64,000 nt of DNA from an uncultured Prevotellaceae bacterium. GTDB taxonomy: Bacteria; Bacteroidota; Bacteroidia; Bacteroidales; Bacteroidaceae. The notes beneath the pieces were generated by a model. That model was not told where the DNA came from, did not search any database, and saw only the letters and a program-made list of their open reading frames with translations. Shown here in pieces: positions 1-8,085 of the stretch. The stretch is taken from positions 1-64,000 of the forward strand of contig CACXIP010000014.1 in the NCBI GenBank assembly GCA_902767775.1, given 5' to 3'. The translations under genes were made by a program, and so were the position numbers. The first letter of the stretch is position 1. Each line of letters starts with the position of its first letter.

Positions 1-477
1 ACTTGGCAAAATCATCGGCACCGTCATCAGTTCGGAAACCACCACTGATTTTCTGTTTTATCTTTATCTTCCTTACCCCTCGCTCACTGGCATTGTTGTC
101 GTAAGGCACATGCGGGTTTGTGAGGAAGGTAAACAGATAGTCCTTGACTTTGAGGATTCCCCTTTTGAATCTCTCAAACTCGTCATCCAGGTGTGTAAGA
201 CTTTCACCCAGGAGGTTCTTCATTTTTGTCTTCAGTATCTTTATCTTCCTTGGCGTGATGCAGCAGTCTCTCCTGATATCCATGGAGTGTCGTATCAGGC
301 GGAGAAATCTCCGTGACCAGTCCTGTTTTGTGTCCAGCTCGTTTAGGTACTCCGCATTTCTCAGCAGGTGGGCCAGGCAGACCTGATGTTCCTTGACTTT
401 CTTCTTGAAATAACTGTGGTGTCTGTCCGTGACGAGTGTCGAGCTGGGCAGCCCGCCAACCAGGTTTATCCGCTGAC
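1..477 (-). pseudogene. IS66-family transposase, C-terminal fragment
   Basis: Read on the minus strand, this stretch gives the C-terminal half of an IS66-type transposase. It has a DDE-domain segment with PSSTLVTDRHHSYF, then HQVCLAHLLRN, and near the window edge the family's typical end NNASERGVRKIKIKQKISGG. The N-terminal half is missing: near position 477 the frame runs into unrelated low-GC sequence, so no start codon or full DDE triad can be present. The distal end runs off the window. Neither an accessory tnpB nor terminal inverted repeats are visible. It is a decayed insertion sequence that cannot encode an active enzyme. Identification rests on motif recognition and is fairly secure; the exact IS name is not assigned. 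Confidence 0.8.
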
Positions 478-479
478 CC

Positions 480-899
480 TTTGTTTTTCAAACTGGATTT
501 TAGCTTTTCATAAAAATTAATTGCAGAATCTCTGTCATTAAAGGTTCGCCCAAAAATGATTTCATGAAACTGATCTTTTTTTGTTATCCAAACTCTTATT
601 TCATCCCAATCAAATCCACCAAAATCGAATAAACCTTCTTTGGATATGAATCTAGCATATGTAGGATCATTATAAGATGAATAAAAACCAAACTTATTGA
701 ATTGGATAGTTAATTCTTTTTGGGATGTACCAAAAGGAACATTATAAAATTCATTTTGAATATTATAATCTTAGGGAGATGGTTTGTCTTTATTATAAAA
801 ATCACAAGAATTAAAGAGAATAAAGATTGTAAAAATGGCTAATAATTTGACTTTCAGAAATTTTAATGGTTTAAATGGTTTATAAGATGCTTTTATATT
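480..899 (-). pseudogene. Broken lipoprotein gene fused to the IS66 remnant
   Basis: The minus strand encodes a hydrophobic leader ending in a lipobox-like FNSC, then about 90 residues of a small hydrophilic protein containing FGGFDWDEIRVWITKK and FNDRDSAINFYEKL. An in-frame TAA separates the leader from the rest (about position 772), no ATG precedes the leader, and the 3' end runs into the transposase fragment at about 478-481 in a different frame. The family is not recognised. Base composition is much more AT-rich than the neighbouring fructan locus, which fits acquired and decaying DNA. It cannot make an intact protein as it stands. Confidence 0.6.
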
Positions 900-1344
900 T
901 TAATAGGATGCCTTGCAATCCATGGTACGGACGTAACACCCAACGTGAAAGAGTTGTAAATCAGACTGACAACTCATCCCTAATATTTTCTAGAAAAACT
1001 TCTCACTCTCGCTGATTGGCATCATCGTATCAACAATCCATGCAGCCCCAAAATCGAATTTCAAGGATGTGGCCAAGAATTTCATCGTCAACCATCCTGA
1101 ACCCGATATGATACAATGAAGTTAACAGTCTAACCATTTTATGTGGTAGGCGGACTACATCAAGTTTGCAATGGAGAGACTGTGGCGACAGACCAATAAC
1201 TCAACTTTTCTTAACTACAAACGACGCTATTTTGACAAAAACGTGGAAGCTTACAGATTTATACGAAAACCAAGGATACTAGGTACGCCGAGATTTCGGA
1301 AACGATCCGGTATCGTATCGGAAACATGTTCTGCAACAAGTTTT
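900..1344. other. Gene-poor scrap region without an intact gene
   Basis: No complete gene is visible. On the plus strand about 1009-1119 reads as a short open stretch (SLIGIIVSTIHAAPKSNF and onward, ending at a TGA), and 1171-1280 reads as MERLWRQTNNSTFLNYKRRY. Both look like pieces of coding sequence, but neither has a recognisable family, start context or full length. They are best treated as debris next to the IS66 fragment. Confidence 0.4.
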
Positions 1345-1713
1345 TCATTTCACATCCACTGGCATATCTATGGTGTTGTCGGGGCAAACGTCGGCAGAAT
1401 CCATATAAGTAGAATCATATTCAATCGGGGTGGGATCCCCCATTAATTGAATATCATTTTCAGTCCTAAAGTCACATGATTCGACGGCCATGGTGACCCC
1501 CGCCGCCACCCCAATGAAAGCAGCCTTTCCCATAACTCGCTTCAAGTCAAGTTGACGCTCCAAATATTTCACCTCTGCCTCACATCGGGGGCAAGTACCT
1601 GAACATTCACCCTCATAGTGGCACTCAGCAGGTTCATAAGGGATGCCATTTGCTCGAGCTACTTCTAAACGGATTTCTTTCAGTTTCTCGCAAAGTATTT
1701 TTCCAAATTTCAT
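1345..1713 (-). CDS. Small cysteine-cluster protein of unknown function
   Basis: A 122-residue protein of no known function. It has three parts: a basic/acidic helical N-terminus (about 1-30); a four-cysteine cluster at residues 31, 37, 41 and 44 (C-x5-C-x3-C-x2-C, core GTCPRC) that looks able to bind zinc or an iron-sulphur centre; and a hydrophobic stretch at about 63-78 followed by an acidic tail. The start MKFGKILCEKLKEIR is typical of small Bacteroidota proteins with the same Cys core that I have seen only as hypothetical. There is no signal peptide. It stands alone, with its own promoter about 220 bases upstream and an unusually long leader. The protein looks real because reading frame, length and Cys spacing are coherent. 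Function cannot be given. Confidence 0.7.
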   Translation of the reverse strand: MKFGKILCEKLKEIRLEVARANGIPYEPAECHYEGECSGTCPRCEAEVKYLERQLDLKRVMGKAAFIGVAAGVTMAVESCDFRTENDIQLMGDPTPIEYDSTYMDSADVCPDNTIDMPVDVK

Positions 1714-1966
1714 TGTTATTATTTATAAATTATTAATCCTTTCATTGTAAATACCAAATAGTATAGTTCTCCTCAAATTAGAGAGGTTATACATTAGTTA
1801 TGTAAATGCATCAGACATACGGACTTGCTTAAGCGTTCTGTTGTCTTAATGTAATCCGCAAAACTCGATGTTTTTCGGATTATTAGATTCAAATGTGAAA
1901 TTGCGTCTCTTGTCTCGGTTCTTGTTACGGTATTGCAAAGTTATGAAAAAAAACACATACGTGCAA
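1714..1966 (-). promoter_or_regulatory. Promoter and long leader of the small Cys-cluster gene
   Basis: On the minus strand a perfect Bacteroidota -7 element TAACTTTG lies at 1943-1936, with TTGC about 19 bases further upstream. Predicted transcription would start near 1930, leaving a leader of about 215 bases. The leader holds an AATCCG/CGGATT hairpin around 1854-1882 and a second weak stem around 1761-1791. No upstream reading frame of note was seen. Confidence 0.5.
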
Positions 1967-2298
1967 GCATATGTATCACTATTTTGTTTCTAAACAGTGA
2001 TTCCATATTTCATTTGTGGGAATAGTTGTCAATGGACAGCTAAGAGAATGTAGTATTTCTTTTCCCTCTTGTTATCCATCACCCCAAAATAGCTTTAGGC
2101 ATAAAGTATGATAATACCATGTAAATGACATTTTACCCTTTTTCCCCCGACTAAAGTGGAATAAATGTTGTAATCTTTTATTCCGCTTGATTTAACTTAT
2201 CGAGCGGGAAAATGGCGGACTAAGAGTGAATGAAATCGCTGCAAATCCTTGATTTAACGACATTTAAGAATAAATAACATCATCAGAACACTATTATG
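1967..2298. other. Intergenic region, mostly featureless
   Basis: AT-rich spacer with no gene. The one clear structure is an 8-bp perfect inverted repeat GGAATAAA/TTTATTCC at 2158-2184, downstream of the serine hydrolase gene in its reading direction. It has no adjacent T-run on that strand, so it is only a possible terminator. Confidence 0.35.
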
Positions 2299-3651
2299 TC
2301 AGCTCGATGTCGCACTGAGGATATCTCTCAGGAGCGCGTTGAAGTCGATAAGGTTGTCTGGTTTTGGAGAATAGCCCAAGATGACGACTACCAACTGATG
2401 GGAAGGGAAGATGAAGATGTTCTGTCCGTCGTGGCCATCGCTATAGTACATATCCTTGGGCACATCGGGAAACTTGCCGTTTCTGTTCAGCCAGAAGAAG
2501 GCGCCATAGTGATTGCCGCTGGCTGCAGCTGGCGTGCGCGTGTAGTCTACCCATCCTTCGGGCAGGATTCTCTCGCTGCCAACGCAGCCATCGTCGAGGA
2601 ACATCTGTCCGAAGCGTGCAAAATCCTTTGCCGTGGCGTATAGGTATGAAGAACCCAAAGGAGTGCCGCTCATGTCCTGCTCGAAGACGGTACCGAAGAT
2701 GCCAAGCGGAGCAAAGAGCCGTGAGTGCATATAACTGAGGAACGCCTCGTCGGAAGAAAAGCGGCTGCGCAAATAACGCATCACGATGTTTGCAGTACCG
2801 CTGGAGTATTGCCAGTGTGTGCCGGGTTCATACTCGAGAGGCTTTGAGAGGGCAAAGAGCCCCATGTCGCTTTCGCAGTGGAGCATGATGTTGACGTCGG
2901 AACGTGTGCCGTAGTCCTCGTTCCACTTCAGTCCGCTCTGCATCTGCATCAGGTCGTGGATGGTGATGGCTTTGCGTCCGTCGCCCTGCCACTCGGGGAT
3001 GTCCATCGGGACATGAATGTCAAGAATACTGTCTTTAACCATAATGCCGATGAGCGCATTTACAAAACTCTTCGCCACGCTCCAGCTGAGGAGCTTTGTG
3101 TCGGGTCCGATGCCTTTGTCATAGCATTCTGCCACCACCCCACCCTTGTGCAACACCACAAAAGCAAAGGGATGGCCATGATAGGCACGCTCGCCGACGA
3201 AAGCCCTCGCAATAGGGACAAGTCTTTCTGCGACGGCGGAGTCGCCCACAGACAGCTGAGCCTTGGAGGTGGAATCTTGTTGCGCCCGCTCTTCACCAAG
3301 CACACTGGACGGGAAACGCTGTTTTCTCAACCCATCGGCGGTGGCACCACGCAGCAATGTCACACCGTAGCCCTCGCGGTAGACGGCTGTAGATTTTCCC
3401 CAAAGGAAGCGGCTGGTGACAGTCTTGTTCTCAAAGTCCACCGTGTTGCTTGTGAAGCGTATGAAGGAAAAGTTCAAGTCAAGAGCCTCAACATCTTTCG
3501 CCTCGCGACCTGAAACAAACACCGCCGAAGCCAGATTCTTCGCAGCATAGCCCGTAATGATAGGCATCAGGCTGTTGAGGTAAATGCATCCGCCAAGAAT
3601 GGCAAGGAGGAGTGCAATGGCAACATAGCGTAAGAGTCTTTTCATAGACAT
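2299..3651 (-). CDS. Serine hydrolase, beta-lactamase/class C (S12-like) family
   Basis: A 450-residue exported or membrane-anchored serine hydrolase. An N-terminal hydrophobic segment (about 4-24, with a Cys in GGCIYLNS) serves as signal or lipoprotein anchor. The catalytic S-x-x-K is in LLSWSVAKSFVNALIG, and the Tyr motif is in WQYSSGTANIVMRY. The C-terminal YYSDGHDGQNIFIFP region corresponds to the third active-site loop. Family members include penicillin-binding-protein-like esterases, D-amino-acid peptidases and beta-lactamase relatives, so the substrate cannot be deduced. Two start codons six bases apart are possible (3651 or 3645). It stands alone, downstream of the fructan locus on the same strand, and a paralogue is present at 22773-23840. 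Confidence 0.85.
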   Translation of the reverse strand: MSMKRLLRYVAIALLLAILGGCIYLNSLMPIITGYAAKNLASAVFVSGREAKDVEALDLNFSFIRFTSNTVDFENKTVTSRFLWGKSTAVYREGYGVTLLRGATADGLRKQRFPSSVLGEERAQQDSTSKAQLSVGDSAVAERLVPIARAFVGERAYHGHPFAFVVLHKGGVVAECYDKGIGPDTKLLSWSVAKSFVNALIGIMVKDSILDIHVPMDIPEWQGDGRKAITIHDLMQMQSGLKWNEDYGTRSDVNIMLHCESDMGLFALSKPLEYEPGTHWQYSSGTANIVMRYLRSRFSSDEAFLSYMHSRLFAPLGIFGTVFEQDMSGTPLGSSYLYATAKDFARFGQMFLDDGCVGSERILPEGWVDYTRTPAAASGNHYGAFFWLNRNGKFPDVPKDMYYSDGHDGQNIFIFPSHQLVVVILGYSPKPDNLIDFNALLRDILSATSS

Positions 3652-3682
3652 TTAGTTGGAAACCCGCGCTCCCAAGAGTCCT

Positions 3683-3808
3683 TTAGCTTATCTGATGATT
3701 TTCTTGTTGTTCTGGATATAAATGACCTTTCTTCAGTTGTGCCTGAGCGTTCATGGCAATACTCAAAAACACGATGATGGCAGTCAGGCATAGATTACAT
3801 CTTCTCAT
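3683..3808 (-). pseudogene. Signal peptide joined to a C-terminal tail: deletion remnant
   Basis: The 41-codon frame starts MRRCNLCLTAIIVFLSIAMN, a good signal peptide ending AQAQ. In the same bases, shifted by one position near KKGH, the next frame reads KVIYIQNNKKIIR and then a stop. That is the typical end of Prevotella-type secreted proteins, compare GLYIRNGKKIVVK in the gene at 20676. The locus therefore looks like the two ends of a secreted protein gene whose interior was deleted, leaving the tail out of frame. It lies just after the fructokinase terminator. The remainder of 3652-4033 is AT-rich spacer. Confidence 0.6.
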
Positions 3809-3967
3809 GATTACTTCTTCTTTATCAAAATCTATTTGTAATAGTATCAGTTAACAGGGTCCAAAATTACTAATTTATCTTGGTATATCATATATGCTTT
3901 ACCATATAATTAACACAAATTAAAAGACTCAATCTGTACATTTTTTTCATTGTGTCTCTGTATTGGA

Positions 3968-4006
3968 TAAAAAAAGCTGATGAGCGCAAGAATACGCCCA
4001 CCAGCT
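3968..4006 (-). terminator. Intrinsic terminator after the fructokinase gene
   Basis: On the minus strand a 12-bp stem with two G-U pairs (AGCTGGTGGGCG with CGCTCATCAGCT) and an 8-base loop is followed by seven T residues. It lies 28 bases past the fructokinase stop and marks the end of the fructan operon. Confidence 0.85.
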
Positions 4007-4033
4007 AACCAGAGACTGGGTACAATGCTGATT

Positions 4034-4927
4034 TTATTTCATCTTGGCTAACAATTCGGGTTTCATCTCAGGCATCGCGCCGTTTTGTGTGCATACGAAA
4101 GCAGACACCTCCACAGCCAGTTGATGAGCCTCTGTCACCGGCTTGCCACTCAGGATGGCAGCGCAGAACGAACCGGTAAACGAATCACCAGCGCCCACAG
4201 TATCGGCCACCTCAACCTTGGGAGTAGCCTGGAATGACATCTGTCCCGGTGTGAAGACATAGGAGCCATTGGTGCCACAGGTAAGGACCAGCATGTCGAG
4301 GTTGTACTTGCCCAGGATGAGCCAGCACTTGTTCTCGATATCCAGTCCTGGATAGCCGAACATACGACCGATAAGCACCAGTTCCTCATCGTTGATTTTG
4401 AGGATGTTGCAACGAAGCAGCGACTCCTTGATGATTTCCTTGGTGTAGAACTGCTGACGCAGGTTGATGTCGAAGATTTTCACACAGTCGGCAGGCGTGG
4501 CGTCAAGGAACTTATGGATGGTCTCGCGGCTCACCACATTGCGCTGAGCCAGAGAACCGAAGCACACGGCACGGCAGTTGCGGGCGATGGCTGCGATATC
4601 CTCGTCGAAGGGGATGTTGTCCCATGCCACGTTCTCCTTGATGTCATATGTGGGGATGCCCTGCTCATCGAGCTGCACCTGTACGGTTCCTGTCGGATAA
4701 GGCACGCGTGGCAACAAGTCGTTCAGCCCATGCTCCTTCAAGGCCTCTATGGTCTCATCGCCCAGTTTGTCATTGCCCAATGCGCTCACTGCAATGGTAT
4801 TGTCACTTCCCAGGAACTGGCCTGCATGATAGGCAAAGTTGGCGGGAGCACCACCGAGTTTCTTTCCTTCCGGGAGCACATCCCACAGGACTTCTCCGAG
4901 TCCTACTACATAACGTTTCTGATTCAT
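4034..4927 (-). CDS. Fructokinase, PfkB family
   Basis: A 297-residue cytosolic sugar kinase that would phosphorylate fructose released from fructan, using ATP. PfkB signatures are the N-terminal GLGEVLWDVLPEGKKLGGAPANF sugar-binding region (GGAPAN) and the C-terminal ATP/catalytic motif DTVGAGDSFTGSF with the base Asp in GAGD. Length and motifs fit bacterial fructokinases. It is the last gene of the fructan locus, 31 bases after the MFS transporter and just before a strong terminator. That position supports fructose as substrate over other PfkB substrates. The start MNQKRYVVGLGEVLWD is a normal one. Confidence 0.9.
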   Translation of the reverse strand: MNQKRYVVGLGEVLWDVLPEGKKLGGAPANFAYHAGQFLGSDNTIAVSALGNDKLGDETIEALKEHGLNDLLPRVPYPTGTVQVQLDEQGIPTYDIKENVAWDNIPFDEDIAAIARNCRAVCFGSLAQRNVVSRETIHKFLDATPADCVKIFDINLRQQFYTKEIIKESLLRCNILKINDEELVLIGRMFGYPGLDIENKCWLILGKYNLDMLVLTCGTNGSYVFTPGQMSFQATPKVEVADTVGAGDSFTGSFCAAILSGKPVTEAHQLAVEVSAFVCTQNGAMPEMKPELLAKMK

Positions 4928-4958
4928 ATTCGTATAGGATTAGTGTTTGATTTGATAA

Positions 4959-6119
4959 TCAGTGTTTGACTTGAGGAATATAGGTAAAGAGGTAGATGAC
5001 ACCTATCGCCATCACTGCCACAGCACCTGCCTGTCCCATGGCATCGCTCATGAAGCCCATGATGAGGGGGAATATGGTGCCTCCGAAAAGGCCCATAATC
5101 ATCAGTCCGCTCACCTCATTCTGCTTTTCAGGAACGGAGAGCAGAGCCTCAGAGAATGCCATCGAGAAGATGTTGGAGTTGCCGTAGCCAACCAATGCGA
5201 TAGCCACATAAAGCATCATCTTTGACTGTCCGCCGAACATCAGTGCCATACTGGCCGCCATGAGCAGCACGCTGAAGATAAAGAACCAGCGTGTCTTCAT
5301 CACTCTCAGGAAGAAAGAGCCCGTGAGCGCACCTACGGTACGGAAGATGAAATAGAGCGAAGTAGCGAAAGCCGCCTCATTGAGCGTCATGCCCACACGC
5401 TCCATGAGCAGTTTAGGAGCAGTGGTGTTGGTGCCCACATCAATACCCACATGGCACATGATGGCGAGGAATGAGAGCAGCACGATGGGTTTGCTCAACA
5501 GTTTGATGCAGTCCATGAACGACGAAGACTTGCCTTCGCTCAATTCCTCTTTGATGGGAGTGAGCCAGAGAATCAACGCTGCCAGCACGCCAACCACAAG
5601 ATAGATGAGGAAGAGCACACGCCAGTCGTATCCCAGTGAAGGAATGACCTTGGTGGCACCCCACATAGCCAAATAGGGAGCGAGGAAAGAGGCTATGGCC
5701 TTGACAAACTGTCCGAAAGTGAGTGTTGAAGCCAGGTTCTTGTCGCCAATGATAAGCATGGCCAGCGGGTTGATACTGGTCTGCATCAGAGCGTTGCCGA
5801 TACCCAGGAGCGAGAAAGCCACCAGCATCACGCCAAAACTGTTGCCGAAAAGAGGTATCAGCAATGAGATGACCGTGACGATGAGCGAGAGCAACACCGT
5901 GTTCTTACGTCCTATCTTGTTCATCAGCATCCCGGTGGGAACGCTGAAGATGAGGAACCAGAAGAATACCAACGAAGGGAATATGTTGGCTACAGAGTCC
6001 GTGAGTGCCAGGTCTTCCTTGACATAGTTGGAGGCGATGCCCACGAGGTCGACGAAGCCCATGCAGAAGAAGCAGAGCATCACGGGAATGAGATAGATGG
6101 ATTTATTTTGCTTGCTCAT
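4959..6119 (-). CDS. MFS sugar transporter (FHS/FucP-like), probably fructose importer
   Basis: A 386-residue integral membrane protein of the major facilitator superfamily with about 12 hydrophobic segments. It opens with KSIYLIPVMLCFFCMGFVDL and contains the MFS loop GMLMNKIGRKN between helices 2 and 3. The overall pattern resembles the fucose/glucose/galactose H+ symporter group common in Bacteroidota polysaccharide loci. It would carry fructose across the inner membrane. It lies between the periplasmic GH32 enzyme (gap 40 bases) and fructokinase (gap 31 bases) on the same strand, so co-transcription is likely. Substrate assignment is by context only. Confidence 0.85.
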   Translation of the reverse strand: MSKQNKSIYLIPVMLCFFCMGFVDLVGIASNYVKEDLALTDSVANIFPSLVFFWFLIFSVPTGMLMNKIGRKNTVLLSLIVTVISLLIPLFGNSFGVMLVAFSLLGIGNALMQTSINPLAMLIIGDKNLASTLTFGQFVKAIASFLAPYLAMWGATKVIPSLGYDWRVLFLIYLVVGVLAALILWLTPIKEELSEGKSSSFMDCIKLLSKPIVLLSFLAIMCHVGIDVGTNTTAPKLLMERVGMTLNEAAFATSLYFIFRTVGALTGSFFLRVMKTRWFFIFSVLLMAASMALMFGGQSKMMLYVAIALVGYGNSNIFSMAFSEALLSVPEKQNEVSGLMIMGLFGGTIFPLIMGFMSDAMGQAGAVAVMAIGVIYLFTYIPQVKH

Positions 6120-6159
6120 TGTTATGATATTAATTGTTTGGGTAGTAAAAGGTTTTTAA

Positions 6160-7851
6160 TTAGAATCCTGTCAGTTGATAGACAGTGGCTTTTCCACCCT
6201 TGACAGTCACCTTGTTGTAGGCTTCGGAAGGGAAGACAAGATTGGTCATCGCCATGCGTCCTTCGGCGTCAAAGACCTCGATGCTGCAACGGTCGATGAA
6301 AATCCTCAATTGCTTGATATTGCCATAGACAGGTGCTGTGGTTTCAGCAGGGAATGCCTCACTGAAGCTGGTGTCACCACTTTTCTCACGGTTCATCGTG
6401 AAGGTATTGGCGGCTTTGTCATAACGCAACTCCACCTGCTCTCCTACGGTGTTGGACAGCGTCAGGTTCATCGTTCCTTTGACATCCACCACTATCTCAC
6501 ATGCCTCTGTGGGTTTGGCTATTTTCTTGCCACGCAGTGCAAGCAACTCCTTCGACGGGGTTACCCCACAATAGGTCTGTCCCTTGTAATCAAACAGGTC
6601 AAGGTCGCGTGGGACGCTGTTGGCAGAGCGGAACTGCTTGGTAGGCACCTCGTTGGCATACTGCCAGTTGGACATCCATGCCAGGGCCACCCTGCGTCCG
6701 TCGGGTGCATTGTCGAAAGTGACGGTAGCGTAGTGGTCTTTTCCATAATCCATCCACCTGGTGTCCTTGTGGTCGCAGGTGAAGGTATGGCCGTCGAAAT
6801 CACCCACGAAATACTGTGTGGCACTGCCGCCAAAAGGTCCGCCGGGGTTGATATTGCAGATGAGCATCCATTTCTGGCGGTCGGTGCCACGCACCTGGAG
6901 CTTCATCAAATCGGGGCACTCCCATACGCCGTCGTGATTGCCATAGCCCTTGCCGAAAGAACTTTCGTATTTCCAGTTTTTCAAGTCTTTGGATGAATAG
7001 ATACGCATCTCCTGACCGACTGCCAATATGAGATTCCATGCCTGCAACTCAGGATTCCAAAAAGCCTTCGGGTCACGGAAGTCAGGTTCATTGGAAGTGA
7101 GGATGGGGTTATCGGCCTCTTTGACGAGTGTCATGCCGTTGTCCTTTGAGACGGCCATCGACTGCACCTGGTTGTGTCCTGCCGAGGTGTAGAATGCCAC
7201 CACACGGTCGTTTTTCTTATCGACGACACACGACCCGCTGAAGATGGAGCCTAAAGCATCAGGCTCAATGGCAGTGGGTTGGGCATCCCAATGAATGAGA
7301 TCGCGGCTTGTGGAGTGTCCCCATGTCATGTTCTCCCATTGAGAGCCATAGGGATTCCACTGATAATAGAGATGCCACACACCATCCTTGTAGAACATGC
7401 CGTTGGGGTCGTTCATCCAACCATATTTCGGAGTATGGTGATACAGCGGACGGAATCTTTCGCTGTTGGTGACGTCAAAAGAGTTCGACTGGCGCATCTC
7501 TCTCCAGCACATAAAGTCCTTGATGGCTCCTGTGGTCCTGCGGTCGCCATGGAACGTAATGTCGAGCAACAAGGATTTGCCTCCAAACCTCTTGATGTTG
7601 AGAGGCACGTAATAATCCACCTTGTCGACTGCCAGTTTCACGTTGAGCGACTGTCTCACTTGGTTGTCTACCACCACATCGATGTGTGCATTTTCTACTT
7701 TCTCCTGCACAGGCAACAACAGATATTGTCCATCAACCACCACACGCTGATGAGCATGGTTGTCATCAAGGATTTGGGGCGACTGTGCATTGGCGGCCAC
7801 TGTCATCAACAAGGCAGCCACAAGGGTTGTTATTTTCCTTATTATGCTCAT
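6160..7851 (-). CDS. Glycoside hydrolase family 32 (periplasmic fructanase/invertase)
   Basis: A 563-residue enzyme with an Sec-type signal peptide (about 1-22, ending ANAQ) and no lipobox, so probably periplasmic. GH32 motifs are clear: WMNDPNGMFYKDG with the nucleophile Asp, FRDPKAFW with the transition-state Asp, and WECPDLMKL with the acid/base Glu. The C-terminal part carries the beta-sandwich with SIEVFDAEGRMAMTNLVFP. It should release fructose from imported fructo-oligosaccharides. About 130 residues precede the five-bladed propeller, an N-terminal extension also seen in other Bacteroidota GH32 enzymes. It has its own promoter upstream (see 7852-8085) and heads the MFS and fructokinase genes. 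Confidence 0.92.
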   Translation of the reverse strand: MSIIRKITTLVAALLMTVAANAQSPQILDDNHAHQRVVVDGQYLLLPVQEKVENAHIDVVVDNQVRQSLNVKLAVDKVDYYVPLNIKRFGGKSLLLDITFHGDRRTTGAIKDFMCWREMRQSNSFDVTNSERFRPLYHHTPKYGWMNDPNGMFYKDGVWHLYYQWNPYGSQWENMTWGHSTSRDLIHWDAQPTAIEPDALGSIFSGSCVVDKKNDRVVAFYTSAGHNQVQSMAVSKDNGMTLVKEADNPILTSNEPDFRDPKAFWNPELQAWNLILAVGQEMRIYSSKDLKNWKYESSFGKGYGNHDGVWECPDLMKLQVRGTDRQKWMLICNINPGGPFGGSATQYFVGDFDGHTFTCDHKDTRWMDYGKDHYATVTFDNAPDGRRVALAWMSNWQYANEVPTKQFRSANSVPRDLDLFDYKGQTYCGVTPSKELLALRGKKIAKPTEACEIVVDVKGTMNLTLSNTVGEQVELRYDKAANTFTMNREKSGDTSFSEAFPAETTAPVYGNIKQLRIFIDRCSIEVFDAEGRMAMTNLVFPSEAYNKVTVKGGKATVYQLTGF

Positions 7852-8085
7852 AATAATTATTTAAACTTAGTTAATACTCTCATCAAAAGTTATCCTGAGC
7901 ACAATCCCTTACCTCTAACCTAATCTAACCTAACTTAACCTAAAAAACCAGGCTATATGCTTTTTCTTCTTCTAATTTTAGTGAGATTCTGGTGCAAAGA
8001 TACGTTATTTCATCTTACACCACAATAAAACATGTTTCAATCTATGATAGAAATCGTTCATGTAACAATTTTATATTTTGTTACA
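7852..8085 (-). promoter_or_regulatory. Internal promoter of the fructan locus (GH32-MFS-kinase)
   Basis: On the minus strand a perfect -7 element TATCTTTG lies at 8002-7995, giving a leader of about 140 bases before the periplasmic GH32 gene. Upstream, at 8053-8061, is ATCGTTCAT, a nonamer also found upstream of susC at 16216-16224, which makes it a candidate box for the locus regulator. The leader contains repeats of AACCTAA/AACCTAAT (about 7915-7945). Confidence 0.5.
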
